Source of the DNA: Bacteroidia bacterium
GTDB lineage: Bacteria; Bacteroidota; Bacteroidia; NS11-12g; UBA955
NCBI GenBank assembly: GCA_023653095.1
Contig: JAMNXP010000001.1
Coordinates: 1 to 64,000 of the forward strand
DNA: 64,000 nucleotides
Direction of reading: 5' to 3'
Shown: piece by piece, positions 1-8,631 of the stretch
Numbering within the stretch: the first letter of the stretch is position 1
Layout: each line of letters begins with the position of its first letter
Made by a program: the position numbers and the translations under genes
The notes under the pieces: model-generated
The model's input: only the letters and a program-made list of their open reading frames with translations
Databases searched by the model: none
What the model was told of the DNA's origin: nothing

Positions 1-1814
1 TATCGGTGCGCGACTCGTTAAACATTTTAGGCCCATCAGATACCCTCATTTGCCACAACGAGTGGGTTTATCCAGCCAGATGGTATTCGGCAACCGGCGG
101 AATAAAGCCTGGCCTTAGATGGGTTGACTCGCTAACAGGCGCAGCTCTCTCAGACAGCATCCAAGTCACCCAAGATCAAGCCTGGCTCATCATCGCCTCC
201 GATGGATGCTCACCAGACTACCAAAAAACAGTTCACATACAAGCCGCAGACAGTTTGTCACTGAAAAACAAAGAACAAATAGAAGGCATCCGCTGCTGGC
301 TCGACTCCTTGACCACCTCGTTGGAAGTAATGGGCGGCCGCCCCACATACCTTTGGAATATTACACGTCCTGGCGGTGATACATTTTCATCACTTGGCAA
401 TTCGCTCCCCTCAACCACATGGACTCAATACGGAGCCTACGTCATCAAAATAAAAGATGCTTGTAATCAGCAACTTTTAGAACAAATCACCATATCACCA
501 TCCCAAAAAATCAGCAGCGTCATTGCATCCATCGACAGCGCTTGCAGTCGCAAGCCCTTGCAACTTCAGCTGAAATCAAAGGTCAATGCCTATCCGGCTT
601 GGGCCGAAGTATTGGATCAACAAGGGGTTGTGCTGGCTCAAAAATCCCTATTAGATAGCCTTGAAGTCATTGATTTTGGTCCAACACTGAGCAATACACT
701 CACGGTTACGCTGCAAGATGCCTGTGACTTCAGAGATACGGTTCAAGTACTGGTGAATTACCTTGAAAAACCCTCGCTGAACCTAGATAATCCGATGCAA
801 TTGTGCGCCCAAGAAATCTTGAATCAAGATTACCAGTGGCAGCACCTTCGTTGGAACACTCAATTGGAATGGACTTTGCCCGCAGGAGTTCAAAATCAAG
901 GCAGTAAACTAACAGGCAATCCCGACAACGGCGCTCAGATATCCATCAAAATCGGCGATCAGTGTTTTGGTGATACTCAAATGATCATCGATGTTCATCG
1001 CTTATCGGAGATGGAAATGAAGCCGATGGATTCGATCTTCTGCACGGGTGAAAAAATAGATCTTTATCCGCTGAATTGGAAGGACACTCAGCAGCAAATT
1101 GGAAGGGCCATTCGGTTGAAAAAGCTCATCGATGGACAGTCGCAGACCATCCCCAAAATCGTCACCGATAAACGTGTACACATTGACAGTCTGCGTCTTA
1201 CCTATGCAGATACTCACAGATTGGGGCTGGAAGTTCAAAAACGAAACGGACAGGCTTGCGCCATCTGGACCCAAACAATCCGGGTAGTTAACACTCCCGT
1301 GGCCGACTTTATTATAGATTTGGAACCTTTGGTTCAGGGCAAGAAGTTCAGCACCATCAATCGGTCGCAGTACGCCAACCGCTACAAATGGACGGTTGAC
1401 GCGGTCAACAAGGGCAATCAGACCAACATTGATCACACATTGGCTGACACCGGATGGGCAGAAATCGGGTTGTGGGCCATAAACGAATGGGGATGCAAGG
1501 ACTCCATCAAGCAACTTTACTGGGTTGAACGTCCCACTCAAGCGTATTATCCCACGGCATTCACGCCCAACGGAGACGGTCTCAACAACGTCTGGTATCC
1601 GCAGGGAGACAACATCAAGAGCTATCAAATCAGGGTTTACACGCGCTGGGGGGAGAAGGTCTTCGACGGCGGCGAGAACGAACCCTTCACGGGCTATTAC
1701 CAAGGCGAACTCCTGATGGAAGGCGCCTACGTGGCAGCGACCACCATCAAAGACATCCAAAACCAAATCCACCAAGAAAACCAAGTCATTTTGCTTCTCC
1801 GAAAGGGGGAGTAG
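1..1814 (+). CDS. T9SS-sorted giant exported protein, C-terminal part (5' end outside window)
   Basis: The reading frame is open from the window edge (codons in phase with position 3) and ends at a TAG at 1812-1814, so only the last ~603 residues are visible. The final ~90 residues have the hallmark AYYPTAFTPNGDGLNN... start and a terminal beta-strand ending in ILLLRKGE. This is the type-B T9SS sorting domain (gliding motility-associated C-terminal domain, CHU_C/TIGR04131 family). The rest is a series of beta-rich, Cys-containing Ig/PKD-like segments. It aligns without a single indel to the last 603 codons of the gene ending at 7516, so the two are recent paralogues or have exchanged sequence. 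By analogy with its paralogue the missing N-terminus probably has a signal peptide and an IgGFc-binding-like region (inference). It is expected to be secreted or anchored at the cell surface; the ligand is unknown. Confidence 0.85.
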   Translation, partial: SVRDSLNILGPSDTLICHNEWVYPARWYSATGGIKPGLRWVDSLTGAALSDSIQVTQDQAWLIIASDGCSPDYQKTVHIQAADSLSLKNKEQIEGIRCWLDSLTTSLEVMGGRPTYLWNITRPGGDTFSSLGNSLPSTTWTQYGAYVIKIKDACNQQLLEQITISPSQKISSVIASIDSACSRKPLQLQLKSKVNAYPAWAEVLDQQGVVLAQKSLLDSLEVIDFGPTLSNTLTVTLQDACDFRDTVQVLVNYLEKPSLNLDNPMQLCAQEILNQDYQWQHLRWNTQLEWTLPAGVQNQGSKLTGNPDNGAQISIKIGDQCFGDTQMIIDVHRLSEMEMKPMDSIFCTGEKIDLYPLNWKDTQQQIGRAIRLKKLIDGQSQTIPKIVTDKRVHIDSLRLTYADTHRLGLEVQKRNGQACAIWTQTIRVVNTPVADFIIDLEPLVQGKKFSTINRSQYANRYKWTVDAVNKGNQTNIDHTLADTGWAEIGLWAINEWGCKDSIKQLYWVERPTQAYYPTAFTPNGDGLNNVWYPQGDNIKSYQIRVYTRWGEKVFDGGENEPFTGYYQGELLMEGAYVAATTIKDIQNQIHQENQVILLLRKGE

Positions 1815-1919
1815 GGGGGGATTATATGCAGAAAAAAGTATTTTAATTATACTAATATTAGTAAGGATTTATACCAAATATGATAGTAAAAAAAGATTTT
1901 CAAACCTGTTTTTTGAAGT

Positions 1920-3479
1920 ATGCAAATACAACGAAACAACAGGTTAAATTGTCTAGGTACAAATAAACTCAAACAATTAGTCATGGTGATAGTTTCACTC
2001 ATCTTCATCGATCTACAAAGTCAGAATTTTGACAAGAGATTTTCAGAAACCTTTAGTTTAACCGTTTATAAGGATGACCCTTTTAATTATCATTCTGCTG
2101 CTAGTTGCGCTTCGGTAAATGAAAATAAATATGTCACCGTAGTTTCTCAAGATGGTGCACCTGGAACACTGATTTGTAGATTTTCCGAATTCGATAACAC
2201 CGGTACAAGCACATTAACTAAGCACATAAAATCAATAAATATAACTGCGAATATCGTTCCCCAAGACATCATAAAAGCCACAAATAATGATTATCTAGTT
2301 TGTGGTTATGTAATAACGAGTTCAAATCCAGCCGATGTTCACCCCTGGGTGGCCTACCTAGATGCCGTGGGAAACGTAACATCATCAAGAATCTTTAATG
2401 ATACAGGCATTTTCACCAGAGTCGAAAAATTGCCCAATGGTAATTTAGTATTCGTTGGATTTCGTGGCGCCGGGACATTTTTTAACGCTGGCTTCAGAAC
2501 TCCCTTTGTCAAAGTACTTAATGGAAGTTTCGTTCCCTTAAATACATTTTTTGTAGGAAACGGTACTTCCGGTTATTCTTTTGATATTATGCATGATCTG
2601 GAAGTAGTAAACAATGATTCTGTTATATTGACGGGTACCGGCACAACCAATTGCACGGTTGGCATTCAGCCAATTACGATGTTATTATCAATTCAACCAA
2701 CAACGGGGGTAATTCATTGGCAGAATAATGTTTCAACAGCCAATTTTTTGGCTCCCAAAATACTGTTAATGGGCGATTATATTTATCAGGTACAGAACGC
2801 CTCAAACCCAAATCAACCAAGATTATTGGTTTTTGATAAAACCAATGGAAATTACATCGATGGGAGAGATATCAATATTTCCAACTTTTTAGATTGTGAA
2901 AATCGCAATGTAAATACCGATACTTGTATCATTCAATCATTGTTAAGTTTGTCCAATGGAAATCTAGTGCTCACAGGAACCATTATTTCATATTTAGGAG
3001 ATATTCCCTTTGATATTGAGATCGATCCGAGTAATTTTTCAATCAATTATTCCAATGCTTATGTTACGGCTTACAAGGCAACGAATACTGATTTTATGAG
3101 TTATACAACATATTCATTGACAGGATGCAATCCAAATGCGGTTTATGTGCCTTTTGGAAGTACCAGTTTTTCTACCGTCTTTGGCGATGATATCGTGTCA
3201 ACTACTACATATTCAAATTTTATCGATAGTCCGCAATCAAGCAATCCTACGGTTTATACTTATTTTACTTGGACTTTTAATAACAATTATTCATCTGTTG
3301 CAGGTAAAGAGAATTTAAATGTAACCCTATCAACAATGACAGCACCTTCTCATCAATCCGTGATAATAAATAATCCAGCAAATTTGCAGTGGTCTGATTT
3401 TTATCCAGACAATTTTTCAGGTGACTTATACGAACTGAATTGTCTAGATTTCCACGTTTACCCATGCGAATGTAATTAG
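1920..3479 (+). CDS. Hypothetical exported protein, beta-propeller-like
   Basis: 519 residues from the ATG at 1920; an in-frame ATG at 1983 is a possible alternative, but the upstream start supplies the positive residues (NKLKQ) ahead of the hydrophobic stretch MVIVSLIFIDLQSQ that looks like a signal peptide. The body has recurring motifs such as GNLVFVGF, NGNLVLTGT and NNDSVILTGTG, which suggests a beta-propeller or WD-like repeat fold. There is no T9SS C-terminal domain; the protein ends in a Cys-rich tail (LNCLDFHVYPCECN). Its stop TAG shares one base with the GTG start of the next gene (3479), so the two are probably translationally coupled. It lies between two T9SS giants and may be a partner of them (inference). 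Function unknown. Confidence 0.7.
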   Translation: MQIQRNNRLNCLGTNKLKQLVMVIVSLIFIDLQSQNFDKRFSETFSLTVYKDDPFNYHSAASCASVNENKYVTVVSQDGAPGTLICRFSEFDNTGTSTLTKHIKSINITANIVPQDIIKATNNDYLVCGYVITSSNPADVHPWVAYLDAVGNVTSSRIFNDTGIFTRVEKLPNGNLVFVGFRGAGTFFNAGFRTPFVKVLNGSFVPLNTFFVGNGTSGYSFDIMHDLEVVNNDSVILTGTGTTNCTVGIQPITMLLSIQPTTGVIHWQNNVSTANFLAPKILLMGDYIYQVQNASNPNQPRLLVFDKTNGNYIDGRDINISNFLDCENRNVNTDTCIIQSLLSLSNGNLVLTGTIISYLGDIPFDIEIDPSNFSINYSNAYVTAYKATNTDFMSYTTYSLTGCNPNAVYVPFGSTSFSTVFGDDIVSTTTYSNFIDSPQSSNPTVYTYFTWTFNNNYSSVAGKENLNVTLSTMTAPSHQSVIINNPANLQWSDFYPDNFSGDLYELNCLDFHVYPCECN

Positions 3480-6400
3480 TGAAATCCATTAGACTCATCA
3501 TATCGCTGCTTATTTTGACTTTAACCTCCAAGGCTAAGGCACAATACACTTATGCCATATACGGAGGAAGTATGGTGGCTTTTGAATATACAGATACTGG
3601 AATTGCGCTAAAAAAGCAATTTACATACCTACTGAGCAAGACTGATCAAAAGATTCGAATCACCAATTATAAAAACTTTGACACATCAATTCAATTAATA
3701 GCCAATGTTGTAAAAATTGTTAGAATCGATTGTATTTTATTGTCTATTCACCGTACAGATGGTGCGAAAATAATGCATAAAAAAACGGTTTTTGTAGAAT
3801 CGAAAGATCCAGTAATTATCAACCATGCTCCATTATTCTCTCCAATCCCGAAGGGTGATTCAGATCCATTCATTAAAGGTTACAGTGGCTCGTACACCGT
3901 TTTAGAAAAAAATGAGTGTGGCCACGATTACACTATTTATAATCCAAATTCTTTAAGCCAACAAACTGGATATGGTAAAACCGGGTTGACTAGATTTGGA
4001 TGGTTTATAACCGTTACAGCGTTTTACGACAGTACTTGGGTGGATTTTAATCTCAATTATACTTCCGAACTCGGCAGGCAGTTCAGTGTATTGTTGAATA
4101 AAGGAGAGACCATTCAAATTTGTGAATTCATTCCGTATGTTAGTAAAACACCTGTTTACACCATCAATCAAGGGCGATCAAAAATCACTGCACGTGATTG
4201 CAAAAAGAGCATCGCTGTCTTCAATTCAAAATCAGCATTTGGAGTAATTATAAAGACAGAATATACCCTTGACATGTTCGCCTATCCTTCAAACGGAATT
4301 GAAATTGAACAACTTCACCCCACAAATAAGTTTGGTTACGAATTCTTCATTGTCTCTGACGGCAAATCATTCAAAGGAAATACCTATCACTTGAACAGTT
4401 TTGGTCCCAATGTATTGCTATTAAACGGCAAAAAATTGGTGGTTACCAAGGATACATTAATTTATGATACCATTTTCAATCGGTCGCTGTTGATACAATC
4501 CAAAAAACCCATCATGGTAGTGCAGCACGTTTCAGGTGCTGTGAATTATTTAGAATGGGGCGCCCCAGACGCTAAAGTATATGCCAATGTCATTGATATT
4601 ACCAATGCACCACCCACACACAACCTCATCAAAGAGATCACGGTTCCCATTCCCAGCAGGGTAGGTACCAACCTCATCAACAGGGTGGTGTTTTTCTCGC
4701 CCAACAACCGAAGAATCACCATCAACGGTAAAACCACCCTGTTGACCAAGCAAAACAAGGGCATCTACTACGGCTCCATTCACTTTTCAGACACAGTGTT
4801 AAACATCAAATCAACCACGGGTTTTAACGGTTACATCATACACACGGGTGCAAAAGATACCACGGCGTTTTGGCGAACTCATTCTGTAATTCACCGCTCC
4901 GGCGTGTTTACCATCGGCAATTCGTGGGACACGCTTCAACCTCGCATTCGGGTGAATGGGCAAGGGGTTCATTGGCTGGGAGTAGACGATACGGGCACCG
5001 TAGAAGTGTGCCAAAACACCGCCGCACTTTTTGAGCTGGAGACCGGCTGGCAACAAACCAAAAAACTGCGTACCAGTTTGAATGACAGCTTTTTGCATCA
5101 ACTTGATAGCTTTCAGCACCTGTTTAAAGATACCGGACTATTCACCCTGAAGTTTGATTTTGAATACGACGAACACGCTTGCGACAGCGGAGTAAAGCAC
5201 CGCGTCAGCCGCCGCATCAGGGTGGTTCTTCCGCCGCAAAAGTTGCCCTTTTCAGACACTTTGTTATGTCTTGGGGACACTTTAAGGGTTCAGTCTTCTG
5301 CAGATCCCGAAGTGCGAGCCCAATGGAAGAGCACCTTAACAACCCTCTGCGATACCTGCCGATGGCTCAACTATGTGCCGCTTCCGGGCCAGCCCAATAT
5401 GCTGACCCTCACGCTTCGCCGCAACAGTTGTCCCAACCTTCTAGATACCTTGTGGGTTCGCACCTATGACTCCCTACAAATTCAAGTCCCAGAGCCAACC
5501 TATTATTGCTACGGACAAACGTTCCGGTTCCAGTTCAACGAAATGGGAGGGGACTCATCGCGCAGAGCCTTACACCATTACTGGGACTCAGACACTTTTA
5601 CCACCGCCGACCTGAACAAACAAATCGCCCGTTATTCAGACACCCTAACCTCAGTTCTGACCGATGCTTGCAATCATCCCAACGATACCCTCATTCAGGT
5701 CATTTCGGTGCGCGACTCGCTAAACATCTCAGGTCCATCAGATACCCTCATTTGCCACAATGAGTGGGTTTATCCGGCCAGATGGTATTCAGCCAGCGGC
5801 GGACTAAAGCCCGGCCTTCGCTGGGTGGACTCACTAACAGGCGCATCACTGCCAGACAGCATCCAAATCACCCAAGATCAAACCTGGCTCATCATCGCCT
5901 CTGATGGTTGTTCACCCGACTACCAAAAAACGGTTCACATTCAAGCCGCAGACAGTCTGTCACTCAAGGGGAAAGAACTTATAGAAGGCATCCGCTGTTG
6001 GCTGGACTCTCTGACCGCTTCGTTGGAAGCAATCGGCGGCCGCCCCGCATACCATTGGAACATCACCCGCCCCAACTCTGATACATTCTCTGCGAGCGGC
6101 AATGCACTCCCTTCAACCACATGGACGCAATACGGCACCTACAAAATCCATATAAAAGATGCATGCAATCAAGAGCTTTTAGAACAAATCACCGTATCTC
6201 CATCCCAAAAAATCAGCAGCGTCATTGCATCGATCGATAGCGCTTGCAGTCGCAAGCCCCTGCAACTTCAGGTGAAATCAAAGGTCAATGCCTATCCTGC
6301 TTGGGCGCAAGTCGTAGATGCAACAGGGGTTGTGCTGGCTCAAAAATCTCTAACAGACAGCCTTGAAGTCATTCAGTTTGGACCCACAGATAGCAAAACG

Positions 6401-7516
6401 CTCACAGTCATGCTGCAAGATGCCTGTCAGTTCACAGACACGGTTCGGGTGCTGGTAAACTACCTTCAAAAACCGTCGCTGAACCTAGACAATCCGCTGC
6501 AATTGTGCGCCAAAGAAGTCCTAGATCAAGACTACCAATGGCAGCACCTTCGCTGGAACACCTCATTGGAATGGACCTTGCCCTCAGGGGTTCAAAATCA
6601 GGGCGGCAAACTGCTGGGAAATCCCTCCAACGGCTCTCAGATATCCATCAAAATCAGCGATCCATGCTTTGGTGATACCTCAATAATCATCGCCATTCAT
6701 CGCTTCTCAGAGATTGTCACGCTGCCGATGGATTCGATCTTCTGCACGGGCGAAAAAATAGATCTTTATCCCCTCTATTGGAAGGACACCCAACAGCAAA
6801 TCGGAAAGTACATACAGTTGAAAAAGCTCAACGACGGACAGTCGCTGACCATCCCCAAAATCATCACCGGTAAACGAGTGCACACGGATAGTCTGCGCAT
6901 TTCCTATGCAGACACGCATAGGTTGGGACTGGAAGTTCAAAAGCGAAACGGACAGACCTGCGCGGTTTGGAGTCAAAAAATCCGTGTGGTAAACACACCG
7001 GTCGCTGACTTCATGGTGGATTTGGAGCCATTGGTTCAGGGCAAGAAGTTCAGCACCATCAATCGGTCGCAGTACGCCAACCGTTACACCTGGACGGTAG
7101 ACGCGGTCAAAAAGGGCAATCAAACCAACATCGAGCACACGTTAACAGACACCGGATGGTCAGAAATAGGCTTGTGGGCCTCAAACGAATGGGGCTGCAT
7201 AGACTCCATCAAGCAGCTTTACCGCGTTGAACGTCCCACGAAAGCCTACTATCCCACGGCATTCACACCAAACGGAGACGGCCTCAACAACGTGTGGCAT
7301 CCCCAAGGCGACAACATCAAGAGCTATAAAATCAGGGTTTACACCCGCTGGGGCGAAAAGGTCTTCGACGGCGGCGAGAACGAACCCTTCACGGGCATCT
7401 ACCAAGGCGAACCCCTCATGGAAGGCGCCTACGTAGCGGTCACAACCATCAAAGACATCCAAAACCAAACCCACCAAGAAAACCAAGTCATCGTTCTCAT
7501 CCGCAAGCCGGAGTAG
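3479..7516 (+). CDS. Giant exported protein: IgGFc-binding-like N-terminus, T9SS type-B C-terminus
   Basis: 1345 residues starting at a GTG that overlaps the previous stop (TAGTG). A signal peptide is visible (MKSIRLIISLLILTLTSKAKA). Residues ~30-480 resemble the IgGFc-binding N-terminal domain often found in Bacteroidota adhesin-like proteins: KSIAVFNSKSAFG, EQLHPTNKFGYEFFI, KPIMVVQHVSGA. Beta-rich Ig/PKD-like segments follow (~480-1250), then the type-B T9SS sorting domain (YYPTAFTPNGDGLNNVW..., last ~90 residues). The final 603 codons are colinear with the gene at the left window edge. Expected to pass the Sec and T9SS systems and end at the cell surface as an adhesin or matrix protein (family-level inference). 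No enzyme motif was seen. Confidence 0.85.
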   Translation: MKSIRLIISLLILTLTSKAKAQYTYAIYGGSMVAFEYTDTGIALKKQFTYLLSKTDQKIRITNYKNFDTSIQLIANVVKIVRIDCILLSIHRTDGAKIMHKKTVFVESKDPVIINHAPLFSPIPKGDSDPFIKGYSGSYTVLEKNECGHDYTIYNPNSLSQQTGYGKTGLTRFGWFITVTAFYDSTWVDFNLNYTSELGRQFSVLLNKGETIQICEFIPYVSKTPVYTINQGRSKITARDCKKSIAVFNSKSAFGVIIKTEYTLDMFAYPSNGIEIEQLHPTNKFGYEFFIVSDGKSFKGNTYHLNSFGPNVLLLNGKKLVVTKDTLIYDTIFNRSLLIQSKKPIMVVQHVSGAVNYLEWGAPDAKVYANVIDITNAPPTHNLIKEITVPIPSRVGTNLINRVVFFSPNNRRITINGKTTLLTKQNKGIYYGSIHFSDTVLNIKSTTGFNGYIIHTGAKDTTAFWRTHSVIHRSGVFTIGNSWDTLQPRIRVNGQGVHWLGVDDTGTVEVCQNTAALFELETGWQQTKKLRTSLNDSFLHQLDSFQHLFKDTGLFTLKFDFEYDEHACDSGVKHRVSRRIRVVLPPQKLPFSDTLLCLGDTLRVQSSADPEVRAQWKSTLTTLCDTCRWLNYVPLPGQPNMLTLTLRRNSCPNLLDTLWVRTYDSLQIQVPEPTYYCYGQTFRFQFNEMGGDSSRRALHHYWDSDTFTTADLNKQIARYSDTLTSVLTDACNHPNDTLIQVISVRDSLNISGPSDTLICHNEWVYPARWYSASGGLKPGLRWVDSLTGASLPDSIQITQDQTWLIIASDGCSPDYQKTVHIQAADSLSLKGKELIEGIRCWLDSLTASLEAIGGRPAYHWNITRPNSDTFSASGNALPSTTWTQYGTYKIHIKDACNQELLEQITVSPSQKISSVIASIDSACSRKPLQLQVKSKVNAYPAWAQVVDATGVVLAQKSLTDSLEVIQFGPTDSKTLTVMLQDACQFTDTVRVLVNYLQKPSLNLDNPLQLCAKEVLDQDYQWQHLRWNTSLEWTLPSGVQNQGGKLLGNPSNGSQISIKISDPCFGDTSIIIAIHRFSEIVTLPMDSIFCTGEKIDLYPLYWKDTQQQIGKYIQLKKLNDGQSLTIPKIITGKRVHTDSLRISYADTHRLGLEVQKRNGQTCAVWSQKIRVVNTPVADFMVDLEPLVQGKKFSTINRSQYANRYTWTVDAVKKGNQTNIEHTLTDTGWSEIGLWASNEWGCIDSIKQLYRVERPTKAYYPTAFTPNGDGLNNVWHPQGDNIKSYKIRVYTRWGEKVFDGGENEPFTGIYQGEPLMEGAYVAVTTIKDIQNQTHQENQVIVLIRKPE

Positions 7517-7600
7517 GGGGTGGGATTAAAAAGCATACCTCTCTGCTTTAACAAGTCAATTTGATCTGCTATGGAGTAAGGAGTTTTATTTGCCATAGCT

Positions 7601-7646
7601 ATAAAAAAAATGACCCGTTAGCAGATCTTACGGTATGCTAACGGGT
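7601..7646 (-). terminator. Perfect 11-bp hairpin followed by T-tract on the minus strand
   Basis: ACCCGTTAGCA (7613-7623) and TGCTAACGGGT (7636-7646) form a perfect 11-bp stem with a 12-nt loop. On the minus strand the hairpin is followed by a run of eight T (the A-run at 7603-7610), so it fits an intrinsic terminator for leftward transcription from the decayed gene at 7968-8225. On the plus strand there is no U-tract. Confidence 0.5.
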
Positions 7647-7722
7647 ACTGTTGCTACAAATTTATTACATTTTTTGAATTCTCTCCAACCAAATTTGCCA
7701 AAGCAATAACCTTACAATTTGC

Positions 7723-7839
7723 ATGAATTTTTCTGATTTTAACACAAATGCTTTGCTGAAAGCTACACAACTATACGGAACGGGCAAAACTAAGCGCACT
7801 TTAAAATCAATCCTCCGAGATCAACTACAAAATGCCTGA
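7723..7839 (+). CDS. Possible 38-residue small protein
   Basis: A short reading frame of 38 codons, MNFSDFNTNALLKATQLYG... ending LRDQLQNA, then TGA. It is basic towards the C-terminus (GKTKRTLKSILRDQ). A promoter-like TTTG lies at 7694-7697, and an imperfect -7 box (TACAATTTG, 7713-7721) ends just before the ATG, an arrangement seen at other genes in this window. No family is recognised. It could be a real small protein, the leftover end of a decayed gene, or chance. Confidence 0.25.
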   Translation: MNFSDFNTNALLKATQLYGTGKTKRTLKSILRDQLQNA

Positions 7840-7879
7840 TTTTACCCATAAAGAACCAAATGATATTTAAACCTTATCC

Positions 7880-7916
7880 TGGTACCTTTTCCCAAGCTTC
7901 TTGGTACCTTTTGGGA
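7880..7916. repeat. 22-bp direct repeat pair (TGGTACCTTTT), left copy
   Basis: Two copies of TGGTACCTTTT spaced exactly 22 bp apart (GGTACC at 7881 and 7903), with CCCAA between them. The same pair with the same 22-bp spacing recurs at 8231-8267, in the same orientation, on the other side of the gene remnant at 7968-8225. They are either leftovers of a repetitive linker in the decayed gene or direct repeats flanking an inserted or deleted segment. Confidence 0.6.
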
Positions 7917-7967
7917 GATAATCATTCACAAAGCATTGTTATTTAACACTTTACGCTTTGGTGCGTC

Positions 7968-8225
7968 TTAGTACCTTCTTGCTTCAATTCTAGTCCCACC
8001 CAACAAGAGCTTTCCTTTTAATGATGTTTTATATCTTTGTAACTTCGAACTAGGTTTATCGGGGATTGATCTTTCTATAAGCCCTTCTCCAATCAATGGA
8101 AGGATGTATCTATCACGAAAAGAGCTGCGGTTATTATATTTAAGAAAAACAAGAAGCTCATCCATTGATGCGGGTTCCAAACAAAGCACCAAGAGCTGCA
8201 TCAAGTAAAGACCCTTTTTTCCCAA
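7968..8225 (-). pseudogene. Remnant of a RecG-like/Fic-type DNA-binding protein (C-terminal winged helix)
   Basis: 85 codons remain, from an in-frame TTG. The stretch MDELLVFLKYNNRSSFRDRY followed by LPLIGEGLIERSIPDKP resembles the C-terminal winged-helix domain of Bacteroidota AlbA_2/RecG-like ATP-binding proteins and some Fic proteins. The upstream frame (EKGTKFLGKKG) resembles the repetitive GTK/GKK linker that precedes this domain, but a TGA cuts it off ~8 codons before the TTG. The N-terminal ATP-binding part is missing, so I read it as a decayed gene. A minus-strand terminator-like hairpin lies downstream (7601-7646). The family assignment rests on recalled motif similarity only. Confidence 0.55.
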
Positions 8226-8230
8226 GAACT

Positions 8231-8267
8231 TGGTACCTTTTTCCGACCATCATGGTACCTTTTCCCA
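8231..8267. repeat. 22-bp direct repeat pair (TGGTACCTTTT), right copy
   Basis: TGGTACC copies (GGTACC at 8232 and 8254) are again 22 bp apart and each is followed by a T-run. This matches the pair at 7880-7916 in sequence, spacing and orientation, with ~350 bp between the two pairs. Confidence 0.6.
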
Positions 8268-8297
8268 ACTTTCAGCTCTTAAATCCTGAATGAAAAA

Positions 8298-8329
8298 TTT
8301 GAATTTCTGAAAAACGAATAATACCTTTG
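8298..8329 (+). promoter_or_regulatory. Bacteroidota-type promoter of a candidate small RNA
   Basis: TTTG (8298-8301), a 20-bp spacer, then TACCTTTG (8322-8329), an exact match to the Bacteroidota -33/-7 consensus TTTG/TAnnTTTG. No credible coding frame follows; a strong intrinsic terminator lies ~60 bp downstream, so the expected product is a short RNA. Confidence 0.7.
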
Positions 8330-8333
8330 AAGA

Positions 8334-8418
8334 ACAGTGCCCCATTATACCTGGCTATAATGCAGCACTTTAAAACAGGAAACACGGTACCCAGCATGCA
8401 AATGTTGGGTATCTTTTT
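8334..8418 (+). ncRNA. Candidate structured small RNA (~85 nt), family unknown
   Basis: It lies between a consensus promoter (8298-8329) and an intrinsic terminator (8386-8420). The 5' half folds into a hairpin: AGTGC (8336-8340) pairs with GCACT (8365-8369). Inside it, across a 2x2 internal loop, CATTATA (8343-8349) pairs perfectly with TATAATG (8356-8362), closing a six-base loop CCTGGC. CCTG of that loop (8350-8353) is complementary to CAGG at 8376-8379, so an H-type pseudoknot is possible. The 3' end is the terminator stem with a GCAA tetraloop. It lacks the SRP RNA domain IV signature and is too short for 6S RNA or tmRNA. No open frame follows, so a stand-alone RNA is favoured over a riboswitch. 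Expression and homologues are untested. Confidence 0.6.
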
Positions 8419-8420
8419 TT
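8386..8420 (+). terminator. Strong intrinsic terminator with GCAA tetraloop
   Basis: TACCCAGCAT (8388-8397), loop GCAA (8398-8401), ATGTTGGGTA (8402-8411), one G-T pair, then TC and seven T (8414-8420). It ends the candidate small RNA. Confidence 0.8.
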
Positions 8421-8478
8421 ACGGAGTAATCATAAGTTTTACTTCAACCATAACGTCCCCCAGCCCCCAGTCGCTCGT

Positions 8479-8631
8479 CCCTAGACCCTCGACCAACTAC
8501 CAACTACTATGTACCAAGGACCAGGTACCAAGGACCAGGTACCACGGACCAGGTACCAGGTACCATGGACCACGGACTACCGACCACCGACCACGGACTA
8601 CCAACTACCAACTACCAACTACCGACAATAC
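8479..8631. repeat. Heptanucleotide repeat array A (ACCAAGG/ACCAACT type)
   Basis: A degenerate 7-bp tandem array: units accaagg, accaggt, accacgg, accatgg, actaccg, accaact and actacca follow each other with strict 7-bp period. Its right end enters the esterase gene on the minus strand and supplies that gene's last codons and stop (8605-8607). Related 7-bp arrays occur at five other places in the window. No unique spacers, so not a CRISPR array. Confidence 0.9.

Noticed and set aside
1002-1784. 260-codon minus-strand frame opposite the first T9SS gene
   Set aside because: Antisense shadow of a gene with a clear T9SS domain; the paralogue has a similar shadow at 6707-7486.
8334-8418. Identification of the small RNA as SRP 4.5S RNA or tmRNA
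   Set aside because: The domain IV order (CAGG before a GGAA loop and AGCAG) is not present; AGCAC comes before CAGG. Length and fold do not fit tmRNA.
8479-8631. CRISPR array
   Set aside because: Units are 7 bp and contiguous without unique spacers, and no cas genes are in the window. The same holds for the other five arrays.
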